From Golubevia sp. BC0850 (Eukaryota > Basidiomycota > Exobasidiomycetes > Golubeviales > Golubeviaceae): DNA of 64,000 nt. The stretch covers positions 124,001-188,000 of the forward strand of contig JAAVVG010000013.1 of NCBI GenBank assembly GCA_012976225.1, read 5' to 3'. The translations under genes were made by a program, and so were the position numbers. A model generated the notes under the pieces. It was not told the origin of the DNA. It ran no database searches and saw nothing but the letters and a program-made list of their open reading frames with translations. Below, piece after piece: positions 22,117 to 32,065 of the stretch; position 1 is the first letter of the stretch, and each line of letters starts with the position of its first letter.

Positions 22117-24126
22117 ATGCCGATTTTACCATCTTCATCTTTGGGATCAACTTTCCATACACCACTTTCAACGTCAATAGCTGGAAGTCAGGCTTTGTGG
22201 TGGCCTTCAAAAGTCACCCCCAAAGTTGTTCTTCTCTTCATTCCGGGTGAGTTATCCATCACAGGAAAGGGGATCTGACTCGGGATGAGGGATCAAGGCT
22301 TTAGCATATTGTCTTAGAGAGCTTCATTCAGTACCGAACTCTGCCAAGGCTGATATGCTGCGAGGGATGGGATTGCAGATGAAGAGACTCGGAAGGGTTG
22401 CTTCCTATCAGAGTCAACTTGACTCTCTCAATGATGACCACCCTTGCTACTTTTTAGCAGGTTGTCTTAGTTTATCTTGAAAGATTGACTGCCTGTCATA
22501 GTCGACCGGCCTTGACTCATGCCATCTTATGTCAAATCAAATCTTAACCTACTTACTCCCTCCCCCACTCCTTTTCTCCAGGCAACCCCGGTCTAGCAAG
22601 TTACTACATTCGCTACCTATCTTCGATCCATCATCAATTAAAAGGAAAAGTTGAAATCATAGCAGTTTCACATCGAGGTCACGTTTCACTACCAAACAAC
22701 TCACGAGCAGAGATAGCCACTTCAAAAGGATTAGGAACTTCTCTGAAAGATCAAATCGATGTGAAATTAGGCGTTATAGATAAGATTAGATCCATCTATC
22801 CAGTGAATACCAAGAATGCTAAAGGAGTGAAATTGCTTTTAGTAGGACATTCTGTTGGAAGTTACATCGCTTTGGAGTGTCTGAAATTAAGACCTACTCA
22901 GATCGATTCGGTTCATGCTTTGTTTCCAACTATTAGTTGGATAAGTAAGACTCCTAATGCTAGGAGGTTGAAAGTGAGTTTGTTAAAACAAGATCGAGAG
23001 TGGCAAAATGTTTACTGACTTTCTAAATTTCATGCTTCCTTGCCCCTCTCGAACAGCATTTACTTCATCCGATACTTCCTTCAATTTTACTACCTCTACC
23101 ACTTCTATTCCTATCTTTCCTACCTTTCTTCATTCTAATTCCTCTCATTCGTCTTCTAACTTTCCAACCTCAACAAGCAGCGAGATCTACAGCTGAATTC
23201 TTAATTACAAAAGGAGGAGTAATGAATTCCTTAAGAATGGCTCGAGAAGAAATGAAATTGATCAAGGAAATCAAACCTGAGATTAAGTTCGCAGTTTCTA
23301 AATTAGATGAATCGATTGAAGAAGGAGGGGGTGAAATTAAGACTTTGAGAACTTATTGGAGTAAAGAAGAAGAAGATGGTTGGGCTCCATCTGTCTTGAG
23401 AAAACAAGTAGAAGAAGAATTGAAATTGAAAACAAGTTTAATTCCTTTTAATGTTTTACATCCTTCTACAAATGGAATGACTCAAACTGGAGGACAATCT
23501 TATGCTTCTATTGGAAAATCCTTTTTGGCTGGTTCTCCACTTAGATCTCGTCCAAACCATCAATCCAAGAAATCAGATTCTTCATTCTTCCCACCAATCT
23601 CAAAGATCAATTACAATTCTTCAAATCCAACTTCTTCGACTATCACTACTTCACCAGTTGCATCTCCAAGTAAATTACCTTCGACTACTACCTCGGTTTA
23701 TAATCAAGGAAGATCACCTTCTATGAGTCTAGGTCATAAAAGAAGGGCTTCTTTAGCTTCCGCAACTGCTACTAGAGCTTTTGATGGTACGATTCAAATA
23801 GAACCTAATCAAGATCCTTTCGTTTCTTCTTCTTCTGAGGAGGATCAGGATGAAGAATTCGTCTTTGGTGCAGAGAAAGCAAAAGCTAAGGAGAATGGAA
23901 TCAAAAAGAGATCCAAGGAAAACTTGACTAGCACAGTTTGTACTCAGGGGATGCCACATGCTTTTTGTTTGAGTGAGTGTGAGAAGTCAGACAGGTTTTT
24001 GGGAGATCAAGGTTTTTGACTTCTTCTTCTTCTGGTTTCGTCCTTTTTTACATCCTTTTTTTCTCAGATCATGGAGAACAAATGGCTAGGATCACTTCTC
24101 ATTGGATTAAAGAAGATTTACTTTGA
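22117..24126 (+). CDS. Lipid droplet-associated hydrolase family protein
   Basis: Alpha/beta hydrolase of the LDAH family, whose members act on or at lipid droplets. Exons: 22117-22246, 22582-22973, 23057-23972 and 24068-24126 (498 residues). The N-terminal part has VVLLFIPGNPGLASYYIRYL, typical of the family oxyanion region. The nucleophile elbow LLLVGHSVGSY (Ser near residue 133) follows. A hydrophobic hairpin-like segment opens exon 3 (HLLHPILPSILLPLPLLFL), as in the membrane-embedded loop of LDAH. The C-terminal HGEQMARITSHWI follows GMPHAFCL, which carries the likely catalytic His. An insert of about 150 Ser/Thr-rich residues between the helical part and the C-terminal block is long for the family. 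The first ATG in frame is used as start. Confidence 0.88.
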
Positions 24127-24447
24127 ATTGTTCATTTATAAGCTCTTTCTTGCAGAATCTCTTCTCCTTCATGATTCCCTTAATTTGTTACAGGCTTACA
24201 GCTCTCTTCGCATACTCATTCTCTTTCCTCCCTTTTGTATTTCTAAATCTTGTTTTCTTTTCTTGTTCTTTCTCCCAATGGAATCATGAGTCTTCAGTCG
24301 AGATGCCACGACCTTGGCGTGACGCGGGATTCACGCTGCACGCATGACAAAAGCGAGCTCAACTTAATTCTTTACTTCCTCTTCTCTATCCAAACCAGCT
24401 TCAATATACAATTCAGATTGCAAGTGAAAACGGGATCCGATCGAGCC
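24127..24447. other. Intergenic region before the DUF4267-like gene
   Basis: T-rich 3' flank of the LDAH gene and the promoter of the next gene. No gene seen. Confidence 0.5.
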
Positions 24448-24978
24448 ATGTCTTATTCTACTTCCCAACCTTTCTCAAAATCAAAAACCGTAGCAATCGC
24501 AGCCAGAATTTTCGCTTTCATAGGTTTAGGTTTCGGTCTCAACGTTCTTCTACGCCCTTCAGCCGCTCTTACTTGGTTTGAACTAGAAATGCCGAAAGAT
24601 GTCAAGAACAAAGCTTTAGTTGAATGTTTGATGGCGATCTATGGAGTTAGGCACTTAATGCTTTCATTGTGAGTTTTTGCTTCACTCAACTTTCTCTTGC
24701 TCCTTTCTTTGTTTCTGATCTTCATCCCAACCTTTTCGATCTGTTTTCACAGGGTCCTTCACATATCTCTCTCCTTCAATGAGAACATCTCAGCAGCCTG
24801 TGGCCTTCTAGCATCAGGTCTGATCGGAGTCGCAGATGGGTTCATTGCTATCAAATTTGTTGGACATGGAGAATGGAATCATTGGTGCTATCCTCCAGGT
24901 CTGTTCCTCGTAGCCTTGGCTCTCTTTGGTCTTTTTGACAGGAAGGAAACCGGATCTGGGAAGGTCAAGAAGGCGTGA
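24448..24978 (+). CDS. Small four-helix membrane protein (DUF4267-like)
   Basis: A 148-residue integral membrane protein in two exons (24448-24668 and 24753-24978, phase 2). Four hydrophobic segments are visible: about residues 15-37 (VAIAARIFAFIGLGFGLNVL), 58-75 (LVECLMAIYGVRHLMLSL), 87-108 (ISAACGLLASGLIGVADGFI) and 118-135 (YPPGLFLVALALFGLF). The conserved-looking YGVRH follows the pattern of fungal DUF4267 proteins, which have no assigned function. The tail ends in a short basic KVKKA. Confidence in the coding model is high; the family label is moderate. Confidence 0.8.
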
Positions 24979-25249
24979 GAGATTTCTCAATCGAATCTTT
25001 TTCTCTCGCATTCGTTACAAGGAATCAGGCAGTTCAAGCAATGGATAAATAATGAAGTGATGATAAAACTATGCAGTGGTAAATGTCGATGTGGTGCAAG
25101 TGGAAAGTTGAGAATGTCTGAGAATCCAGACAACTGCAGAAGAAAGCAACGTGATAGCGAAGTACGATTATGACAAGAGACTGTGACGGAGGTGGGATAG
25201 TGGTGCATAAGAAAGAAAACTCCCTAGATTTGGCCATGAGGCTCGACAA
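24979..25249. other. Convergent 3' flanks
   Basis: Between the DUF4267-like gene and the unidentified minus-strand gene that ends at 25250. A box C-like GTGATGA at 25057-25063 and a CTGA at 25118-25121 are spaced like a small C/D RNA, but no closing stem forms. Confidence 0.4.
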
Positions 25250-25896
25250 TCAGAAGCTGAAGTATTCCTCCTCGTCCTCATACGAGCAACCCTCCCTTGT
25301 CGGAGCAGTCGTTCGGACTCGCTCTTTCTCTTTCTCTTTCTCTTCTTCCTTTCCCTTCCCCAATTTTCTTTCACTCTTGTCCATCTCTTTGTCTGAATCC
25401 ATCGTCAAGTCAACAGGTTGACTTTGAGTTCCTTCTCCTTCCATAAATCTCCAGGTGGGCGATGTCCTTCCCTACAGCGTTCCAGAAGCCATTTGATACC
25501 CTCCAAAACCCGCAGAATTCCGAGTCCTAAACGATCCTCACACCCGTACTACTTGCGTCACAGGTGAAACCTCCCAATAGAACACGTTTCTCGGTACTAG
25601 GGGCCCTTTGATGAAGACAGAAGACGAGCTTCTGCTGGCACAGGTAGGAGGAGGAAGTAAAGCAAGAGAAGTTAAGACTTGTGTTTGAATGTTTGTGCGA
25701 CTTGAACTTCTCAGGCACCTAGATAGCTCCACTCTCTCCAATGATAGGCAGGACGACTTGGTCTTGAGGTTCACAAGCAATATTCGAGTCTGATAGAGGA
25801 AGGAAAAAAGGGAAGAAAGAAAAGGAACTAGAGAAGCGACCTCTCACGTGCTCAACGCGTTTTCTAGTCAAGGGAGAAAGCAGGTCAGAACTCGCG
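25250..25896 (-). CDS. Unidentified short gene, 5' end not resolved
   Basis: I do not recognise the product. Splice-like signals on the minus strand give exons ending at 25848 (donor GTGAGA), then 25789-25719, 25631-25553 and 25471-25250, and their phases add up to one frame. The readable order is DLLSPLTRKRVEH, then TRILLVNLKTKSSCLSLERV, then VFIKGPLVPRNVFYWEVSP, then TWRFMEGEGTQSQPVDLTMD. The tail is Lys/Glu-rich and ends EEEYFSF. VDLTMDSD resembles a SUMO-interaction motif. The donor after 25719 is GTGCCT and that after 25553 is GTAGTA, both poor, and no start codon could be placed upstream of about 25896. The gene may be real with different exon ends, or noncoding. Confidence 0.3.
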
Positions 25897-25982
25897 CCAG
25901 CTCAGGGGAATACGTGTGTGTGTTGTACATTGAAGGAAGATGTAAATAGTGATACAGGTTGATGTTCAGACTTGGAGATGTG

Positions 25983-28434
25983 TCAGAAATAAAGAGTGGT
26001 GCCCTGTTCATCTCCTTCTCCTTCCCGTTCCCACATCGCACCATCCTCGATGTCGTTAGCCTCGCCTTCCTCCACCTCGGGCTCTTTCCATGTCCCCTCC
26101 CTTCTCAGAAACCCAAATGCATCTGTCAGGACATTCCCTAACTCTCTACCCCTCTCATAAGAATCTCGATGTGAAGAAAGGTCTTCAGTCAAGTTGGAAG
26201 AAGCCATAAAACCCAACCCAAAGACAGCGACCAAGACAACCAGGGAAAGGAAGACGACTCCTTTAGTTCCGAAAGATTCGACTAGACCGTTCCTTGACTT
26301 CTTCCTTCCGGAACCTTCCTCACTCAAAGCCAGAGCACTTCCGAAGAGATCTTCCAGCCCAGTCGGAGGTTCAGCAGCGAAGAATCTTTGAGGTCCGAAT
26401 TGGAGATTAGTGAATTGATGACTTTTTCGAGATCGGGAAAAATCCATTTGAGGTTGATCTTGAGATGTAGGTGTCCAATCCATTTCATCACTTCTTCTTC
26501 TTGCTTTCCCGTTCTTCTTCAAAGAAGCTGATGTGCGAGTTTGAGCTCCTACTCTAGATCTCAGACTAAAAGGATTCAGCCGATTGCTAGGCCAATTGAA
26601 CTTTGAGATTTCTTCAATCGGAGATTCTCCCTCGCTTTCTTCCGATCCTTCCCTCCCTATTGCCGTCTCCTCTTCTTCAACTTCGGGTGGGTCTTGATTT
26701 TGAGGATTAGAGTAACTTGATGACGAAGCAAAGAGATCCTCTAGCCTCTTTCCACATCCCACAGAAGAGGGAGCTCCAAAAGTTGGGACATTGGAATTGG
26801 GGTTCATCGAGAGAGACCAGAGTGGATCGGGAGTCTCCTGAGATGCATGTTGATCTTGATGAAATTGACTCCTCGAAGGATTTACATTGTTGAGAGAACG
26901 AGTAGGAGAGGTTCGGAAAGCCTGGGATTTCAACCCAGGAGGCTTTGGTCGATGTGTCCGGAGGCCAGAGAAAGATGAGAACAGAAGCTGCAAACAAGGG
27001 AGAGAGGAATTTGGCATCAGACGCATTTCGGAGGGTGGAGTAGGATGAGACCTCGAGACCTACATATAACTGGGAAACGAAGGCTATGAGACAAAGGGAC
27101 TGGACGAAACTCTTGGGTGAAATGTTCGACGAGAAGGCGAGAGACTGGAGTACATCGAGCGACCAAAAGAGACCTCCAGATATCGTCCTCAAGAAAATTA
27201 AGCTGAACAGAAGAAACCGAACACAATACAATTGAAGTTGCATTCGCTTTCGGAGAGTTGAATGAAGAAGGAAAATGATCAGGAACGTGGTTCTAGAACG
27301 TCCTGCGAACAATCCTGAGCTTAAAGTCTCAGCACAGATGAAACCGAGTACTCACGATCCATTCTTTCCTTCCTTCAACCCTCAATCGAACTCCTCTTTG
27401 AGTTTCTCGATTCACTTTGAGCCAAGTAGGATCCCAGCAGCTCCAAAAGATAGAGCTCAACGCCACCAGGAGAATCAGAGCTGCGTCAGGGAGATAGAAC
27501 TCTGACTCTGATTCCGAGAGCGATGGGCATGAGAAGCAGGGTAGTTGATTGGGAACGAATGATCCTGTTGGAAAGGGAGGAGAGTGTGAGCCTTGTCTCG
27601 ACCCCTCTCACCCTCCCTATCATCCAATCTCTGACAACGCCTTTGCTAATAATCGGAATGATCTGTTTGATACTTACCGATGACAGCAGCACCCAAACCA
27701 GAAGCTTGAGTGAGAGCCCAAGCCAGTCCTCTGATCCTCCAAATCAATTCCTTCCAACCAGACTCCTCTCCTGCGACCACCTGATAGCTCTGGGGTCTGA
27801 TTCCTCCTTCATTTCTCTCAAACTGATCACTCTTTCCATTCTTCTCTCTGGTCTTGATCGTCCTCCTCATCCATTCACCCAACACATTAGCCCTAGCTTT
27901 CTTGTTGGCTTCCTCTATAGCTCTCTCCACTCCTTCTGAACAGTCCCCACAAACTTGAGGATACCTCTCCGAAATAGATTGCTTGTATTCTTCGAACGAG
28001 GTAGAGGATGGAAGAGTTGGATCGAAAGAAGAGTAGAGAGCTAAAGAAAGTCTTTGATTTGATAGACATTCTTTGCAGAACACAGGTTCTCTATTTGTAG
28101 CTGGGTTGCTATTCAGAGATGTAGCTCTTGATCTTTGATTTGAAGACTCTTTGCTCATCCTTTCTTCCCAAGAACCAATTTCACCATCGGAATCGAGGAG
28201 GTTTCGAGACTCGCATTGAGAGCAGAGCCAATCTTGAGGTAGTCCTGTGCTTAGACTTAGAGGTTGAGTTTCAGTTTGGTTTGAGAAAGAGTTGATTCTT
28301 CGAGGGTCTGAACCTTTTGGTAATAGTAGAGAGGTAGAGTTGCAGAAGAAGCAGGTGACTGGAAGTGAATTGATAGCGGAATTGGAGGTTGGAGATGGAG
28401 CTGTCTTATTGAATAACAGAGCCTTGGACAGCAT
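25983..28434 (-). CDS. IMA1: Ima1/NET5-type inner nuclear membrane protein
   Basis: Homologue of Ima1 (Samp1/TMEM201/NET5), an inner nuclear membrane protein that binds heterochromatin or the nuclear-cytoskeleton bridge. Exons: 28434-27678, 27564-27356, 27246-27064 and 26987-25983 (717 residues). The Ima1 N-terminal zinc-finger-like domain is clear: VTCFFCNS, then DWLCSQCESRNLLDSDGEIG, then FCKECLSNQ and YPQVCGDC. The membrane part includes ALILLVALSSIFWSCWDPTW, followed by RVEGRKEWI joined to RMQLQLYCVRF, a family junction. That junction uses an AAAG acceptor. A last helix (GVVFLSLVVLVAVFGLGF) lies near residue 640, before a short acidic tail. The donor at 27063 is GTAGGT. Start is the first in-frame ATG. 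Divergent from the SDR gene. Confidence 0.9.
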
Positions 28435-28781
28435 TCCTGAAAGCAATTACCTTGAGCTGAAGGGTTGAATTCTATTCTCTTCTAGGATATTAATATTACT
28501 ATTGCAGCATTCTTGAATTGAAACAAGTAGTGGTTTTTAGAATCCGTCTTTTCATCTCGAAAATCTCGATCAACTTCGCTTCCAAACGCTTCCATTTCGC
28601 TGATTTTCACGAGAAATTGACGGCGGTTCTAACAATCAAGGAACGCTAAGCAGCAGCTCAGAGGAGTACAAAAAGGGGAGAATCAACAAGATTCCCTTCT
28701 TTCTTTCCTTCTCAGTCTTCTACAGTTCTCCTCTCCTTCAAATACCCATTCAATCTCAAATCAATATACCAAACACACGGG
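28435..28781. other. Intergenic region between divergent IMA1 and SDR genes
   Basis: Promoters of both genes. The part before 28782 is pyrimidine-rich. No gene seen. Confidence 0.5.
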
Positions 28782-29852
28782 ATGGCTTCTTCGACTCAGA
28801 TCTTAATCACTGGAGCATCAGGATACGTCTCTCTTCACGCAATCAAGTTAGGATTAGAAAAAGGTTACAAGGTCAGAACTACCACTCGATCCGAATCCAG
28901 GAAAGCTGAAATCTTATCCAGTCTAACCTCCAATGGAATCACTTCAGAACAATCTGAATCCATAGATTTCCGTATCTTGGATTTCCTATCCGAAGAAGGT
29001 TGGAAGGAGGCTCTGTTGGGTGTCGAAGTGGTTCTTCACACCTCTTCCCCCTTCCCCTTAGATTCCAATGGGATCGAAGAAGAAGACCTGATGAGACCTA
29101 GTTTGGAAGGAACAGAAAGGCTATTGAAGTTAATTAAAGAGAATGACAATATCAAAAAGTTGATTTATCTAAGTTCCATCTCTGCAGTCTATCAAGGAAA
29201 TCCCTTTAAGAATGGAACCGTCTTTGATGAAAGGAATTGGACTGATTTAGATGGAAGGAAACCAGTTTTACCTTTCGTTAGAGCTAAAACTCTAACTGAA
29301 AAATTGGTTTGGGAATTTGATGATGAACAAAAGAATCAAATTGAAGTTTCAAGTGTTTGTCCAGTTGGAATCTTAGGTCCTGCAATTAGATTTCCAAATG
29401 AAAGTAACACTTGCTCTATCATTAGACAATTGTTAGAAGGTGCTATGTCTGCTTTACCTGATTTATCGTTTGGAATCGTTGATGTAAGAGATGTGGTTTC
29501 ATTAATCTATTCAATTATTGAGAAGCCTACTTCAATTACCCAAGAGAGAAGGAGATACATAGCTTCTTCAGGTGAAACTTTAACTCTAGCCGACATCTCA
29601 AAGGTCCTAAAGACTGAATTACCTGAACATGAAACTTCCAAAGTTCCAACTAGAGTGGCTCCAAGTTTCATCATCAAAGGATTGAGTAAGGTCAATCCTT
29701 CTCTTAAAGCTATCGTTCCGGAATTGGGAGAGAAGAAAGAGTTTGATAATGAGAAGGCTAAAAAGGAATTTGGGTGGGAACCTAAGAGTAGAGAGGAGGC
29801 AATTGTTAGTTGTGCTAGGGAGTTGATTGACAGGGGAGGGGCTCAGGTTTGA
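28782..29852 (+). CDS. Extended SDR, dihydroflavonol reductase/Gre2-like, Tyr replaced
   Basis: NAD(P)-binding protein of the extended short-chain dehydrogenase group that includes dihydroflavonol 4-reductase, cinnamoyl-CoA reductase and yeast Gre2. Single exon, 356 residues. The Rossmann start ILITGASGYVSLHA is intact, with RTTTRS following beta 2. The block LIYLSSISAVYQGNP carries the expected active-site Ser region. The catalytic Tyr-x3-Lys position reads F165-VRA-K169 in LPFVRAKTLTEK, so the catalytic tyrosine appears to be phenylalanine while the lysine is kept. CPVGILGPA and the C-terminal KEFDNEKAKKEFGWEP match the family. It may be a reductase with altered chemistry or a ligand-binding paralogue. 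It is one of only three intronless genes here. Confidence 0.9.
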   Translation: MASSTQILITGASGYVSLHAIKLGLEKGYKVRTTTRSESRKAEILSSLTSNGITSEQSESIDFRILDFLSEEGWKEALLGVEVVLHTSSPFPLDSNGIEEEDLMRPSLEGTERLLKLIKENDNIKKLIYLSSISAVYQGNPFKNGTVFDERNWTDLDGRKPVLPFVRAKTLTEKLVWEFDDEQKNQIEVSSVCPVGILGPAIRFPNESNTCSIIRQLLEGAMSALPDLSFGIVDVRDVVSLIYSIIEKPTSITQERRRYIASSGETLTLADISKVLKTELPEHETSKVPTRVAPSFIIKGLSKVNPSLKAIVPELGEKKEFDNEKAKKEFGWEPKSREEAIVSCARELIDRGGAQV

Positions 29853-30188
29853 TTCTTTCTTGTCGCTCTTCGTTCGTTTGTTTGTTGCTTATTTTATTTA
29901 GTTTCGAATCAATTTCATTGCTTCAATTCATTCTTCAGAGAACCTTCATTCCCAATTATAAATTGTTGACCCAAATTCTCGAGCTGCCAAATTTAGCATG
30001 CACAGCTTTTGAGAAATCTCCCTTCTCTCAACCACCTCCATCTCCCTACCAACTCATCTGAATTACCTCAAAAGAGTCTCGAATCCATTTTCAAATCCCT
30101 CAAAACAGAAGGCAAGAGTTGAATACGATCAAAAGATAGAAGCTTGCTGCTTAGCTCTTTGTTCCTCCACTTTCAAGCTTCAACAAGG
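29853..30188. other. Intergenic region between SDR and four-helix protein gene
   Basis: T-rich 3' flank of the SDR gene followed by an A-rich leader of the next gene. No gene seen. Confidence 0.5.
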
Positions 30189-31639
30189 ATGGGTCGATCT
30201 TCAGGAATGGAATTTTGCTGTTGCGCTCTACCTCTAGTCAACCTCGGGGCTTATTTCTTAATCTTGGAATTTTCTTTCGTAGCACTAGTAACAGCGATTC
30301 TCAGTCTAGCAACTCCTGCAATCGTTGCGGGTGAAGGAGTCTTACCTTCCTTCTCCAAATATCTAATCTTCATAGTAGCCTTAATCTCTCTTTTCTGGCA
30401 ACCACTAGGACTTTATTCGATAGCAAAGCAAAGGACTAAGATCTATAGGTTTTACATCAGAATCAACTTTCTATTAACCATCATTGAAATCATCTTAGCT
30501 GCTGCTTTTTATGCCGTAGCTTCAGCTCAGCATTCAAAAGCTAAAAACAACTGCAATAACTCTTATGGTGCTACTCCAAGTACTACCGCTTCATCGGCTT
30601 CTCTTGTAGATGTTACTACCGTTCTAAATGGTAGTGGAGAGAAGATTTGTGATTACTTCATCTGGGCTCAAGTGGGTGCCATGGGGCTCTTGTTGGTGTT
30701 GATGGGATTGACTCAGGTGAGTAATTTAGTGATTTAGAGAAAGACTGGGTCAGAAGTTGAGGGAGGAGACTCATGAGGTTCAGACCTTGAGAGGGAGAGG
30801 GGCCGGTGCTGCGAGGAAGTAGAGTTCGATAGAGACCAAGGCGGAGCGCTTTCATCTTGGTGGCATTGAATTCTTCGATTTTAGAAAGAGCTAGGAAGGG
30901 TTCTGTGCAGCATGAGTTCATCCTCGCTCAGCACAGCATTTGCTACCAGATTGGAGTGCAGCCCTCAACTGGAGCACCCTCTACACCCTCGTCTCGTCTC
31001 GTCTTCCTCGGTTCGAGAGCTCGAGAGCTTGAGCATTTCCATGTTTCCTATTTTGCAGTTCTGTTTGACCACCTCCGCTGACCGTTCTTACTCTTACCTC
31101 CAACCCCTTGCATCTCCCCCTTTCCCGCTCCTCTATCTGAAAGCTCTACATGTGCTTTGCTCAACGTGCTTACGGGAAACAGCAACGTGAGGCTGAGAGG
31201 AGTTACAAGAAGTGAGTTTCGACACTTTCCGGCGAGCTCCAAACCACATCTTCGTAACTCTCGCCTCTGACTTCTCTTGCCTTTCCCCATCCCCTGCCTT
31301 TCTACCTTCAGTGCATCTGGACCTCACGAACAGATTCCTTTAGCAGCTAGAGACTCAGCGGTCTGGGAAGCTCCAGTAGATTCGAGAGGAGCCTATGGAC
31401 ACGCGCACAACAATTCGCAGCAATACGGAAATGCAGCTCCTTATCCCACTACGGGCGCCTATGACAGAGGTTACGAGGAGGAAGATCTAGATGCCGATAG
31501 AAGATATCAAGGAAATGGTGGATACGAAGATTACAATCGTTCAGGAGATGGAAACGATAACAGCTATCCTTCCTACGCTCCTCAAGGTGCTCGAAGAGGT
31601 CACGCAAGTACAGGAAGTGAAGCCTTCTACGCCAAGTAA
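30189..31639 (+). CDS. Four-helix membrane protein with polar C-terminal tail
   Basis: A fungal tetraspan-type membrane protein; I know no function. Exons: 30189-30716, 31144-31211 and 31312-31639 (307 residues). Four hydrophobic segments: about residues 13-40 (PLVNLGAYFLILEFSFVALV), 57-76 (YLIFIVALISLFWQPLGLYS), 88-110 (INFLLTIIEIILAAAFYAVA) and 156-184 (WAQVGAMGLLLVLMGLTQLY). The loop before helix 4 has possible N-glycosylation sites (NNSY, NGSG). The cytosolic tail begins RAYGKQQREAERSYK and is then rich in Gly, Tyr, Asn and Asp. The intron before exon 2 is 427 bases and ends AAAG. The tail layout resembles other basidiomycete tetraspan proteins but no motif names a family. Confidence 0.82.
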
Positions 31640-32065
31640 TTATGGACTTTTCATCTTCCACTGCAATCAACACTTCTCTGAGTCACTTCCGGACAATCAT
31701 CTCTCTCTCTCTTGCATTCGTTCTTCTTCGCCTCTTCTATTCAGTTTCCCCTCAAAATTCTCTGCCCAGCTGTCAATAATGTCTAAAAGTCCTTCCTTGT
31801 TGTTTTACAGTTCTGTCCTCTCTATCTTCTCTCATGCTACTTCACTACCTCCCTCTTTGCTCTTCTGTTCCCAGCTGTAGTAGACTGTACATTGTATCCA
31901 TTCCCTTTTCATTTCTTTCTCCCTCTTTGATTCGTGATTGTCGATTCCTTAATCTCAAACGACGAAATGCAAGTCGAGCTGAAAAGAATTGAAGAAGTGT
32001 CGATTTATGGTTGGCTTGAGGCTTGGGCCTCTCTCTCCTTTACTTCCTTTCCACCACTTCTTCAA
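31640..32065. other. Intergenic region before ORC4
   Basis: CT-rich promoter region. An in-frame ATG at 31967 would add 33 residues to ORC4, but that extension is not conserved-looking, so the start at 32066 was preferred. Confidence 0.5.

Noticed and set aside
25057-25121. Box C-like GTGATGA and box D-like CTGA spaced as in a C/D snoRNA
   Set aside because: The bases flanking the boxes do not form a terminal stem, and the site lies in 3' UTR sequence.
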